From Flavobacterium aurantiibacter (GTDB lineage: Bacteria > Bacteroidota > Bacteroidia > Flavobacteriales > Flavobacteriaceae): a stretch of DNA of 45,008 nt. Below the pieces are notes generated by a model. That model ran no database searches. It worked only from the letters and a program-made list of their open reading frames with translations, and was not told the origin of the DNA. Below, one piece after another: positions 22,344 through 30,618 of this stretch. The position numbers and the translations under genes are program-made. Each line of letters begins with the position of its first letter. Position 1 is the stretch's first letter. The DNA lies in assembly GCF_002251775.1 (NCBI RefSeq), contig NZ_NOXX01000218.1:962-45969 (forward strand), written 5' to 3'.

Positions 22344-23288
22344 TTAGTAAGTTTGAAAATTACGAAAAACCCCATCGGTTACTTGAATAGTCTCAGCAGG
22401 ATTATTTGGGTTGGTAGCTAAAAATGAAAATGTACCTATATGTGAATATCTTCGGGCACCGTGGAATTCGCGATATGAATAACTTATAACTCCCGAAACT
22501 ATATAATCTTCAAAACTATTTGAATTTAAATTAAAACGTTGAAATTTTACATAGTTACCAATGCTGTTTGGGTCGAACTCAAAACTTCCAGGAGGCGTAT
22601 TTTCAGCGATGTGTATTATAAATCTGTAATCGTCTTCGGCAGTAAAAGTACTCTCAGACCCAATTTCTTTTGCAACCCAACTTTCTCCGTTAATTAATGC
22701 GGTGCAATATTGCGGTATGCTTTGATAGAAAAGGCTCAATAAGTTTTCATTAACTCGAACGAAATTTTTGTTTAAAATCCCCCTAATATTTCGGTGGTAG
22801 GAGGCTAAATTATTAACATCACTATATAGTTTTCCTTCAAAGTCGATTGTAAGTGTATTATTTACATCATTGATTTCAAAATTGTGTACTTGCATAAAGT
22901 TAGCAGGAAAATTTTGATAGTTTCGAAAGTTAAACTGGTTATTATATGGAGCACCTTCATATAAAAAAAGTGTTCCCCTCAAAAAATCTCCTGATTTTGT
23001 ATAGGTTAAAGATAAACTTATAGGTGTTGCACCTACTAAAGTTGCACCTAGAACTACAGCATCATTATAGACGGTTACGGACAAATTCGGGTTATCTATT
23101 GTTGAAAAATCGGTTTTAACTCCGTCAACAGCGATGTAATATTCGGGGGGCGTTTCATTTATAATCTCAACTACCTCATCAGTAGATGAGCATGAAAGGA
23201 TAAAGTTAAAAAAAATCGCAAAGAAGATTATTTTTAAAACTACACGATTTCTAATTAAAGGGTGGACATCATTAAACTTTGTTATCAT
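22344..23288 (-). CDS. Paralogous hypothetical lipoprotein, copy 1
   Basis: A 314-residue predicted lipoprotein. The signal region is unusual in having about 19 residues before the hydrophobic core, with the lipobox FILSC at residues 29-33; a later start is possible but no internal ATG fits better. The mature protein has the same plan as the gene downstream: YYIAVDGVKTDFSTID, a mid segment FRNYQNFPANF, an INGESWVAKEI unit, and an ending GTFSFLATNPNNPAETIQVTDGVF. It leads a two-gene leftward unit. No function is known; outer-membrane location is likely. Confidence 0.75.
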   Translation of the reverse strand: MITKFNDVHPLIRNRVVLKIIFFAIFFNFILSCSSTDEVVEIINETPPEYYIAVDGVKTDFSTIDNPNLSVTVYNDAVVLGATLVGATPISLSLTYTKSGDFLRGTLFLYEGAPYNNQFNFRNYQNFPANFMQVHNFEINDVNNTLTIDFEGKLYSDVNNLASYHRNIRGILNKNFVRVNENLLSLFYQSIPQYCTALINGESWVAKEIGSESTFTAEDDYRFIIHIAENTPPGSFEFDPNSIGNYVKFQRFNLNSNSFEDYIVSGVISYSYREFHGARRYSHIGTFSFLATNPNNPAETIQVTDGVFRNFQTY

Positions 23289-23447
23289 ATCTGGATTTGG
23301 GTAAATGATTTTATGTAGTACAAGGTAGATTTTTTTTTTGAGATACGAATATTGATTGTTTATCGTTAGTGTTGAGAGGATTTAGCAAATCGGAGAGAAA
23401 ATGGACTCCGTTAACTCTGTTATTTTCAGCTAACAACTCATTAATTA

Positions 23448-23478
23448 TTTGGATAAATCGATAAAAGCAATATTTTTG
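23448..23478 (+). promoter_or_regulatory. Strong Bacteroidota-type promoter
   Basis: A TTTG at 23448-23451 and the -7 box tatttttg (23471-23478, exact TAnnTTTG) are 19 bases apart, the classic spacing. It is the best-formed promoter in the window. The ATG of the next lipoprotein is at 23495, only about 10 bases past the expected start of transcription. Confidence 0.75.
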
Positions 23479-23494
23479 CGCAAAATTAAAAACC

Positions 23495-24028
23495 ATGAAA
23501 ATTAAGTTATTCTTAAGTTTATTTTTAGCAATCTTTCTTTTAGCTTGTAAAGGCGAGAAACAAACTGAGCAAGTGGCGGTTGAAAAGCCAGTAGATAGTA
23601 AAGTTAAAATTGTCGTAGACATGATAGTTCCTAAAGACGACTCCTTTCAGATCTTTTACACAGAGGACGGAACATCTGTTTTCAACGAAGAGAAGTCTGT
23701 TAGAGTTAATGTAAAAGGACAGCCGACTACTCAAAAGATCGTTTTTAATTTCCCAGAAGACGTAGCATTTAGTTTTTTAAGGTTTGATGTTGGAGAAAAT
23801 AAAGAACAGCAACAAATGAAAATTGAAAATTTCACAGTTGATTATTTTGGTAAAAAATTCGAAGCGAAAGGAAATTTATTTTTCCAATTTTTTGCACCAA
23901 ATGAACAGCTTACTGTTGACATGAACGGCTCGACCTTTGTGCCTAAAAAATCGGGAAATATACATGACCCGATATTTTATCCACTCGAACCTCTGGGAGT
24001 AGAGTTAGAAAAATTAGTAAAGTCTTAA
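23495..24028 (+). CDS. Hypothetical lipoprotein
   Basis: A 177-residue predicted lipoprotein: signal peptide MKIKLFLSLFLAIFLLAC with the lipobox cysteine at residue 18. The rest is beta-rich with a segment KIVFNFPEDVAFSFLRFDVGENKEQQ that resembles parts of polysaccharide-synthesis associated proteins. I do not recognise the family. The gene has its own strong promoter upstream and its own terminator (24041-24067), so it is a monocistronic unit set inside the polysaccharide locus between the leftward lipoprotein pair and the methyltransferase. Possible roles include outer-surface anchoring or an envelope function unrelated to the polymer. Confidence 0.75.
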   Translation: MKIKLFLSLFLAIFLLACKGEKQTEQVAVEKPVDSKVKIVVDMIVPKDDSFQIFYTEDGTSVFNEEKSVRVNVKGQPTTQKIVFNFPEDVAFSFLRFDVGENKEQQQMKIENFTVDYFGKKFEAKGNLFFQFFAPNEQLTVDMNGSTFVPKKSGNIHDPIFYPLEPLGVELEKLVKS

Positions 24029-24040
24029 ATAAGTCCTATA

Positions 24041-24067
24041 GCCGCCTCAATCCAAGGCGGCTTTTTT
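24041..24067 (+). terminator. Intrinsic terminator
   Basis: Perfect 7-base GC-rich stem gccgcct/aggcggc (24041-24047, 24055-24061), 7-base loop, followed by six T residues. It ends the lipoprotein transcript. Confidence 0.88.
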
Positions 24068-24302
24068 AATTCTTAATTTAAATGGTTATAATTTATTAAA
24101 AAACAGCTAATTTTAGATCAAACAACCGAAATCACACAGTGCTACATCAATTACTAGTCTTATTACATATTAAAGGCTTATTTTTCAACCTCTTTAGATA
24201 TAAAGTTTACTTCTCTTTTTCACTTTTTTTAATAGAATAAGTAATATATTAGCTCTACGCACCGTCTACACATTACCTTTTTTAGACCTAAATTTTCTAT
24301 TC

Positions 24303-24968
24303 ATGAACTATCAAGACAAGGCATCCGATTACTATGCAGGAATAAGACATGATTTAATCAGACTGATCGATCCAAATTCCAAACATCTTAGAGTTTTAGA
24401 GATAGGCGCGGGGTACGGTACAACATTGTATTTTCTTAAAGTAAATAACATTGCTGTTGAAGCGGTTGGCGTTGATATTTTTGAGGATAAATCAAATCCA
24501 AACAACTATAAGCCTATAGATAGATTAATTTTTGGGGATATCACAGAGGTTGATTTGTCGGAATACTTGAGCTACTTCGATTTGATCTTATTAGCAGACG
24601 TCTTAGAACATATTACCGAACCCAAACCAGTACTTCAGAAACTTCAAATGTATCTTAAAGACAGTGGAAAGATTATTGTAAGTATGCCTAATATTCGACA
24701 CTATTCCGCAATAAAGAAAATCGTTTTTCAAGGCGATTTCAGGTACGAGGAAAGCGGCATATTTGATTACACTCATGTGAGGTTTTATTGCAGGAAAAAC
24801 ATTGTGGAATTATTGACAGATTCGGGATTAACTATTCTTAAAGAAGAAAGTTCAATTACGAACTATAAAGGCAGGTCGTACGCAAAGTTGCTCAATAAAG
24901 CAACTTTTAGATTATTTGAGGAGTTTTTTAGCTATCAGTACTTTTATTTAGCTGAAAAAAGTCTTTGA
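24303..24968 (+). CDS. Class I SAM-dependent methyltransferase
   Basis: A 221-residue methyltransferase of the UbiE/Methyltransf_11-23 type. Motif I VLEIGAGYGTTLYFL is at residues 31-45, the acidic ribose-binding D58 is in VGVDIF, and motif IV-like DLILLADVLEHI is at about 93-104. The substrate is not identifiable; in this locus it may methylate a sugar of the polymer or a chain end. Notably AT-rich relative to genes on either side of the 21-28 kb block. It begins the next rightward group of genes, ahead of Wzx by 18 bases. Confidence 0.82.
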   Translation: MNYQDKASDYYAGIRHDLIRLIDPNSKHLRVLEIGAGYGTTLYFLKVNNIAVEAVGVDIFEDKSNPNNYKPIDRLIFGDITEVDLSEYLSYFDLILLADVLEHITEPKPVLQKLQMYLKDSGKIIVSMPNIRHYSAIKKIVFQGDFRYEESGIFDYTHVRFYCRKNIVELLTDSGLTILKEESSITNYKGRSYAKLLNKATFRLFEEFFSYQYFYLAEKSL

Positions 24969-24986
24969 TTCTCTACTTTTGTTTTC

Positions 24987-26261
24987 ATGATTAAATCGAT
25001 CAAAGAGACTAGAAGTATTTTCACCACTTCTAGCCTAAATTTCGTTTATCGCATCTTCGGTTTAGGGATGTCTTTCATCATTACGGTTCTTATTTCGAGA
25101 TTGTTTGGTGTAGCGGTGTTTGGAAATTATTCTTTAGTTTTAGCTATTTCTCAAATAAGCGCACTTTTTTTCACCTTAGGAATTCCAAGCACACTAATTA
25201 AAATTGTAGGTAACCAAAAACTTACTTACCATCAATCTAAAGACCTATTAAAGAAAGGATTGAAGGGAGCAGTAGCAATATCTGTAATTCCCGCAACTTT
25301 AGTTTATTTTAATGCGGATTTTATCGCTGTAAAGTTATTTAAAAACGCTGAACTAGAGCGCTTTTTAGAGATTGCCGCATTTTCTATACCAGTGTTTGTT
25401 GCAAATGAAATCTTTCTATATTTCTTTCTCGCAATAAAGAACTTTAAAAAGTTCAACTTTTTTATGTTTGTGTTACCAAATATTTTTTTGACAACACTAT
25501 TACTTTTATTCGCCACACTTCATTTTTCAAGTGAATCAACATTGCTTTCTTTTGCGATAGCTATTTTTTTAAATGTGATCTTACAAGCATTTACAATTTT
25601 TGACTGCGTAAAACGAGAGGAACGAACTGGCCTTTCAACACGAGAACTTATTAAAGAAGCAACTCCACTACTTTTTAGTAGTTTATTTATGTACATGTTA
25701 AACTATACCAATACAATTCTCCTCGGACTTTTAGTAACCGAAAATTTAGTAGGAGTGTATAACATTGCTTACAAAGTAGGTAGTGTAGGATTACTTATAG
25801 TTATTTCAGTAAGTACGATCATCACTCCTAGAATCGCAGAGTTATACGGATTGAAGGAGTATTTCGCATTGCGAAAACTTATTCAGAACTCTACAAGGTT
25901 GGTTGCTATTTGCACAGTCCCTGTAGTGTTAATATTGATTTTTGGAAGTGAATTCATTCTACAAATTTGGGGAGAAGAAGCAAAAGACGGAAGTTGCGCA
26001 CTCATAATTATTTCAGTGGGTATTATGTTTAATGCGCTGTCCGGCAACGTCGATCAAATATTAAACATGACCGATAATCAGCGTATCCTTCAAAACATTA
26101 CACTAGTAAGCTTCTTTTTTAATTTGATTTTTGCGCTACTACTTATCCCTCAGTATGGAATAGTTGGAGCTGCTACTGCAAGTTTAGTTACTAATGTTGT
26201 TATGAACGGCAGTTGCATGTATTATATAAAGAAGAAATTGGGTTACTATACATTATTTTAG
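24987..26261 (+). CDS. Wzx-type oligosaccharide flippase
   Basis: A 424-residue polytopic membrane protein with about 12 hydrophobic segments, from TSSLNFVYRIFGLGMSFIITVLISRLFG to LVTNVVMNGSCMYYIKKK. The opening (NFVYRIFGLG....ISRLFGVAVFGNYSLVLAISQI) fits the polysaccharide transporter (MATE/MOP superfamily) Wzx family. It would flip undecaprenyl-linked repeat units to the periplasm. The gene symbol is left blank because Wzx proteins are too divergent to name by eye. AT-rich. Followed after one base by a glycosyltransferase. Confidence 0.87.
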   Translation: MIKSIKETRSIFTTSSLNFVYRIFGLGMSFIITVLISRLFGVAVFGNYSLVLAISQISALFFTLGIPSTLIKIVGNQKLTYHQSKDLLKKGLKGAVAISVIPATLVYFNADFIAVKLFKNAELERFLEIAAFSIPVFVANEIFLYFFLAIKNFKKFNFFMFVLPNIFLTTLLLLFATLHFSSESTLLSFAIAIFLNVILQAFTIFDCVKREERTGLSTRELIKEATPLLFSSLFMYMLNYTNTILLGLLVTENLVGVYNIAYKVGSVGLLIVISVSTIITPRIAELYGLKEYFALRKLIQNSTRLVAICTVPVVLILIFGSEFILQIWGEEAKDGSCALIIISVGIMFNALSGNVDQILNMTDNQRILQNITLVSFFFNLIFALLLIPQYGIVGAATASLVTNVVMNGSCMYYIKKKLGYYTLF

Positions 26262-26262
26262 C

Positions 26263-27063
26263 ATGACGGTAGAACTATCAGTGATCATTGTAAACTACAA
26301 CGGGAAGCGATTTTTGCAAGATTGCTTAGATTCCCTTTATAGAAGCCTTGATAATATTACTTTTGAAATAATAGTACTAGACAACAATTCTACTGATGAT
26401 AGCTGTTGTTTTTTGCAGACAAATTTCCCCGAGGTAGAGCTTATTCAGTCAGCCGTCAATCTTGGTTTTGGAAAAGGAAATAACAAGGCTGTCGAGCTTG
26501 CAAATGGAAATTATCTACTCTTAATCAATAACGACACTGTAGTTTTAGATCCAATTTCACCCGCATTAGATTTATTAAAATCAGATAATACTATTGGCGT
26601 AATAGGTATTAATATGTTAAATGGAGATGCCAAATATTTGACAGCAGCAGGAAACTTCCCAAATTTTAAGAATATGTTGCGTATGAAGTACCTTTTGCAG
26701 CTTTCAGGAGATTTTAAAACACAGGATTTTAAAAGAGATTCATACGATGTTGATTGGCTAGGAGGCTCATTTCTTTTATTGAATAAAGAAACTTACACTA
26801 AGGTTGGCGGTTTCGACCAAGATTACTTCATGTATGTGGAAGATGTTGATTTATGTCGGAAAATTGCTAATCTTGGATTGCGAAGGGTTTTCTTTCCAAA
26901 AATAAGCTATCTACATTTCGTAGGATTTAACAAATCTAAGAATCCGTTATTGGTTCGAGGCTATGAAATCTATATTGCAAAACACTATCGGGGATATAAA
27001 AAAACGCTCCTTTCTGTAGCTCTACTCATTAACAAAACTGTAAAAAGACTGAAGGATATTTAG
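26263..27063 (+). CDS. Family 2 glycosyltransferase, rhamnosyltransferase-like
   Basis: A 266-residue GT-A glycosyltransferase of the WbbL/rhamnosyltransferase type. It starts VELSVIIVNYNGKRFL, carries the acidic IIVLDNNSTDDS (36-47), the NLGFGKGNNKA loop and the metal-site NNDT at 89-92, and the late VGGFDQDYFMYVEDVDLCRKI block with the ED motif near residues 199-200. Use of dTDP-rhamnose would agree with rmlACD upstream but is inference. AT-rich like wzx and the next gene. Confidence 0.87.
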   Translation: MTVELSVIIVNYNGKRFLQDCLDSLYRSLDNITFEIIVLDNNSTDDSCCFLQTNFPEVELIQSAVNLGFGKGNNKAVELANGNYLLLINNDTVVLDPISPALDLLKSDNTIGVIGINMLNGDAKYLTAAGNFPNFKNMLRMKYLLQLSGDFKTQDFKRDSYDVDWLGGSFLLLNKETYTKVGGFDQDYFMYVEDVDLCRKIANLGLRRVFFPKISYLHFVGFNKSKNPLLVRGYEIYIAKHYRGYKKTLLSVALLINKTVKRLKDI

Positions 27064-27097
27064 TAAATACAACAGGCTCATTATGTAAAGAAAAGTG

Positions 27098-28339
27098 ATG
27101 AAGATCTCAAAAAGTACCTTTTACTCATTCCTACTCGGATTTGCATTATTATCGCAATTATATGTTGCATCATTTAAAATTGCCATATTCCTGCAGATTT
27201 TAGTTCTAGCTATTTACTTTGTTTTTGAAAAGGCAATGATTAGCAAACGACTGCTTTTTTCAATGTATCCCTTACTTGTAATTTTTTTAATTGGTTTTGT
27301 CGGATTTCTTGTTAGTAGTTATTCCACTTTTAATTTGATAAAAGACATCTTGCATTTTATCAAACCCCTTCTAGCAATATTAATAGGCTTTTTGTTTGTC
27401 AAAAAAATCGGAGGACTTAAAGAATTAGCTCACACAATTGTTTATACAGGACTAATATCTTCAATTATTCACTTCTATATCATCTTATTTGTCTCGGGCT
27501 TTTCGTCAGTCACAGAGGTTAGAGAATTTAGCAGAGATAACTTTTTAGAGTTATTTGCCTTGTTTTTTCTGGTCTACTATAAAAAATTTAATAAAGAACT
27601 GCTTTTTTCTTCCAATTTAAAACACAATCTAGTTAGCTGTCTATTATTCATTTCTTGTTTACTTTACTTCTCGAGAACAATGATTGTCGTTGCGATAATT
27701 CTCGCATTGACGTTGCACGGATACACAATTATTACTCGGAAAGCACTAAAGGGAATCGGATTTTTTATCATTGCAATTGCGTTATTTTACACGTATTTGT
27801 TCTCAGTTAAAATTGATAGAAAAAAACCAGGTTTAGAGTCTTTCCTTTATAAAGTAAAAAATGCGCCATCTGAGATCTTTAAAACGAAAATTGACCGCGA
27901 AAACCACAAAGATCTCTGGGATCATTGGCGCGGTTATGAAGCGGCAAGGGCTTTTGATCTTATGAACGATCATCCAAGCAGCTATATTTTTGGAACGGGC
28001 CACGGCTCACTCGTTAATTTAAAGTTCTTTGCCCCGTTAACCGAAAACTATAAAGACAAAGGAATCAAGTTTATATCCGAATTACACAATGGATATGTTT
28101 ATATTTTATACAAAACTGGATTTATTGGGCTTCTAGCATACCTTTTGTTCTTGTGGAAACTTTACAGGCGAGTATATGGTGAAAGAATAATGACAACATA
28201 CTTTGTTTCTGGGATCGCTCTAGCCTTCTTCTTTACCACCTTAACAATAACGGGGATTTACAATCCGAGAGATATCATGGCTTTTCTTTTGGGAGCTTTT
28301 CTCTACTTTGAGTTTAATCAGCAGCCAAAATCTCTATAA
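27098..28339 (+). CDS. Wzy/O-antigen-ligase-like membrane protein 1
   Basis: A 413-residue protein with about 10-12 membrane segments and one large loop (about residues 250-320: DRKKPGLESFLYKVKNAPSEIF...WDHWRGYEAARAFDLM). The pattern and the ELHNGYVYILYKTGFIGLLAYLLFL segment, in which a His precedes a Gly-rich helix, fit the Wzy polymerase/WaaL ligase group (PF04932-like). Which activity it has cannot be told. ATG 27098 is chosen over GTG 27095. Its 3' end overlaps the convergent WecB gene by 26 bases. Last gene of the AT-rich block. Confidence 0.78.
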   Translation: MKISKSTFYSFLLGFALLSQLYVASFKIAIFLQILVLAIYFVFEKAMISKRLLFSMYPLLVIFLIGFVGFLVSSYSTFNLIKDILHFIKPLLAILIGFLFVKKIGGLKELAHTIVYTGLISSIIHFYIILFVSGFSSVTEVREFSRDNFLELFALFFLVYYKKFNKELLFSSNLKHNLVSCLLFISCLLYFSRTMIVVAIILALTLHGYTIITRKALKGIGFFIIAIALFYTYLFSVKIDRKKPGLESFLYKVKNAPSEIFKTKIDRENHKDLWDHWRGYEAARAFDLMNDHPSSYIFGTGHGSLVNLKFFAPLTENYKDKGIKFISELHNGYVYILYKTGFIGLLAYLLFLWKLYRRVYGERIMTTYFVSGIALAFFFTTLTITGIYNPRDIMAFLLGAFLYFEFNQQPKSL

Positions 28340-29429
28340 TCTGCTTACTTGTACTTCCATCTCCGTACGGATTCGAAGCTTTTGATATCGATTGGTAATA
28401 CATGGAATCATCGAGCAGTTTTTGAGTTTCGGAAACAATTTTTTTCTTGTCGGATCCTACCAAAACCGCAGTTCCCGCATCTACACCCTCGGTACGTTCG
28501 GTAACTTCTCGCAAAACTAAAACCGGTTTTCCTAAACTGGGCGCCTCTTCCTGAATACCGCCCGAATCCGTTAAGATAATGTGGCTTTTGTTCATCATCC
28601 AAATCAATTCCGGATAATCCAGCGGAGCAATTAGCTTGATGTTCGGAGCGAGCAACTTCTGGTGCGCAATTTCTTTGATATTCGGATTTAAATGTACCGG
28701 GTAAACAATTTCAACTTCGTTTGATCGGGCAGCGGCAATTTCAAGCAGCGCTTCGCAAATTTCTTCAAAAGGCTTTCCGAAGTTTTCTCGACGGTGGCAA
28801 GTAACCAGAATTATTTTCTTCTCGAAATCAATATCCGAAAAACGCGCAAGTAAGTTTGCTTCGCTATTTGGGTCTATTTTCTGAAGTCCAGTTAAAAGCG
28901 CGTCGATAACCGTGTTGCCAACTACATAAACGTTTTTATGGATGTTTTCACGAATTAAATTGTCCTTCGATGTTTCGGTCGGACAAAAGTGAAAATCGGC
29001 GATGCGCGAAGTTAAAACCCGATTCATTTCTTCGGGAAACGGGGAGTGTATGTCGCCACTTCGCAATCCGGCTTCTATGTGAACGACCTTAATTTTTTGG
29101 TAGAATGCGGCTAGAGCAGAAGCTAAAACAGTGGTTGTATCGCCTTGAACAAAGACATAATCAAACGGTTCTTTCAACAAGATTTCGTTGGTAATGCGCG
29201 AAATCAAATCGGCAGTGAGTTGATGTAGCGTTTGATTCGGCTTCATAACGTTTAAGTCGTAATCAACGGCAATTTCAAAAAACGAAAGCACCTGATCGAG
29301 CATTTCGCGATGCTGAGCCGTAACAGCAACTTTTACTTCAAATCGGGAGTCTGTCGAAAAGCGTTCAATCAAAGGCGCCATTTTTATGGCTTCCGGGCGC
29401 GTGCCAAATAAAAACAGTACTTTTTTCAT
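28314..29429 (-). CDS. wecB: UDP-GlcNAc 2-epimerase, WecB type 1
   Basis: A 371-residue non-hydrolysing UDP-N-acetylglucosamine 2-epimerase that yields UDP-ManNAc. Signatures are FGTRPEAIKMAPLI (about residues 6-19 of the protein), QGDTTTVLASALAAF, HIEAGLRSGDIHSPFPEEMNR and TDSGGIQEEAPSLGKPVLVLR. ATG 29429 is taken as the start, 4 codons inside the longest frame, since it gives MKKVLFLFGTRPEA. It is read leftward, against the neighbours, and its end overlaps the membrane protein. No UDP-ManNAc dehydrogenase (WecC) accompanies it in the window. Confidence 0.93.
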   Translation of the reverse strand: MKKVLFLFGTRPEAIKMAPLIERFSTDSRFEVKVAVTAQHREMLDQVLSFFEIAVDYDLNVMKPNQTLHQLTADLISRITNEILLKEPFDYVFVQGDTTTVLASALAAFYQKIKVVHIEAGLRSGDIHSPFPEEMNRVLTSRIADFHFCPTETSKDNLIRENIHKNVYVVGNTVIDALLTGLQKIDPNSEANLLARFSDIDFEKKIILVTCHRRENFGKPFEEICEALLEIAAARSNEVEIVYPVHLNPNIKEIAHQKLLAPNIKLIAPLDYPELIWMMNKSHIILTDSGGIQEEAPSLGKPVLVLREVTERTEGVDAGTAVLVGSDKKKIVSETQKLLDDSMYYQSISKASNPYGDGSTSKQIIEILAAD

Positions 29430-29475
29430 GAGCAAATACACGCACTTTCGCGTGGAGCGAAACTACTAAAAAAAC

Positions 29476-29483
29476 TATATTTG
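29476..29483 (+). promoter_or_regulatory. Candidate -7 box for rightward glycosyltransferase
   Basis: The sequence tatatttg matches TAnnTTTG exactly and ends 19 bases before the ATG at 29503. Immediately upstream at 29446-29462 is a small hairpin (tttcgc...gcgaaa). Confidence 0.5.
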
Positions 29484-29502
29484 TCGCGCTAAAAAACGGC
29501 CG

Positions 29503-30618
29503 ATGCGCGTATTATTTCTTTCTCGAACCAATTTGTTTTCTGCTCCAGGAGGCGATCTCATTCAGATGCAGAAAACCAAGGAATTCCTTGAGAAGCTCGG
29601 CGTTGAAGTAACCATCAGTATCGAGTTGGAACCCGATTTGCAAACGTATGATTTGGTTCACGTTTTCAATCTGATGGAACCACAAGAATCGGCCATACAA
29701 GCGGCACATGCAAAAAAGCACGGAAAGCCTGTGGCATTGTCAACCATTTACGGTTTGTATACGGAGTTTGAGCGCAAGGCTCGCGGAGGTGCATTTCAAG
29801 TTATAGCTAATATTTTGAGCCCCTATCAAATAGGATATGTAAAAACATTTATACGTCATTGGGTCGAGAAACGCATGCATAAGGGCGTTTATCAGATGCT
29901 TTACAAAGGATACTACGGCTTAATGAAACAACTGGTTTCGCAAACCGACGTATTTTTGCCCAATTCCGATTCCGAGATGCAGCGGGTAATTGCCGATTTT
30001 AATTTAAAGAATCCGCATTATTTCCCAGTACCAAATGCAGTAGACAAGTCCTTGTTCTCCACAGATACCGAGCCAAACGAGAAGTTTGCTCAATTTAAAG
30101 ATTGTATCGTTTGTGCCGCTAGAATCGAAGGACGTAAATCGACTTTACAACTCGTTCGTGCAGTAAAAGACGCGCCTTACACTTTGGTTTTGGTTGGAAA
30201 GGCATCTGCGAATCAGAGTAAGTACGTCGATCAAGTACGTGCAGAAGCAGGTGCAAATGTTGTTTTTTTAGAACCGATGCCACAATCGGATTTACGGCAC
30301 CTTTACCGAGTTGCTAAAGTACACGCATTGGTAAGCTGGATGGAAACGCCTGGCTTGTCTTCGTTGGAAGCGGCGGCATCGGGTTGTAATATCGTTGCAA
30401 CCAAGAAAGGCGACACCTATGATTATTTCGGAGACTACGCGTTTTATTGCGAACCCGATAACATAACAAGTATCCGTAAAGCAATCGACACGGCATATGC
30501 AGCTCCGGTTGACGAAGCATTTCGCAAACAGATACTCGAAAAGTACGTTTGGGAAGAAACGGCTGCGCAAACGCTCAAGGCGTATCAAAGTATACTCAAA
30601 AATACCGACCACTCATGA
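29503..30618 (+). CDS. GT-B glycosyltransferase (family 4-like)
   Basis: A 371-residue glycosyltransferase of the GT-B fold. It has an N-terminal Rossmann half (RVLFLSRTNLFSAPGGDLIQM), the linker FPVPNAVDKSLFST near residue 178-190, and a C-terminal donor-binding half with CAARIEGRKSTLQLVRAV and the EX7E-type motif ETPGLSSLEAAASG (about 284-297). It lacks membrane helices. Donor and acceptor are unknown. The gene overlaps its neighbour by 4 bases (ATGA), so the two are coupled. Composition returns to the higher GC level seen outside the 21-28 kb block. Confidence 0.85.
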   Translation: MRVLFLSRTNLFSAPGGDLIQMQKTKEFLEKLGVEVTISIELEPDLQTYDLVHVFNLMEPQESAIQAAHAKKHGKPVALSTIYGLYTEFERKARGGAFQVIANILSPYQIGYVKTFIRHWVEKRMHKGVYQMLYKGYYGLMKQLVSQTDVFLPNSDSEMQRVIADFNLKNPHYFPVPNAVDKSLFSTDTEPNEKFAQFKDCIVCAARIEGRKSTLQLVRAVKDAPYTLVLVGKASANQSKYVDQVRAEAGANVVFLEPMPQSDLRHLYRVAKVHALVSWMETPGLSSLEAAASGCNIVATKKGDTYDYFGDYAFYCEPDNITSIRKAIDTAYAAPVDEAFRKQILEKYVWEETAAQTLKAYQSILKNTDHS

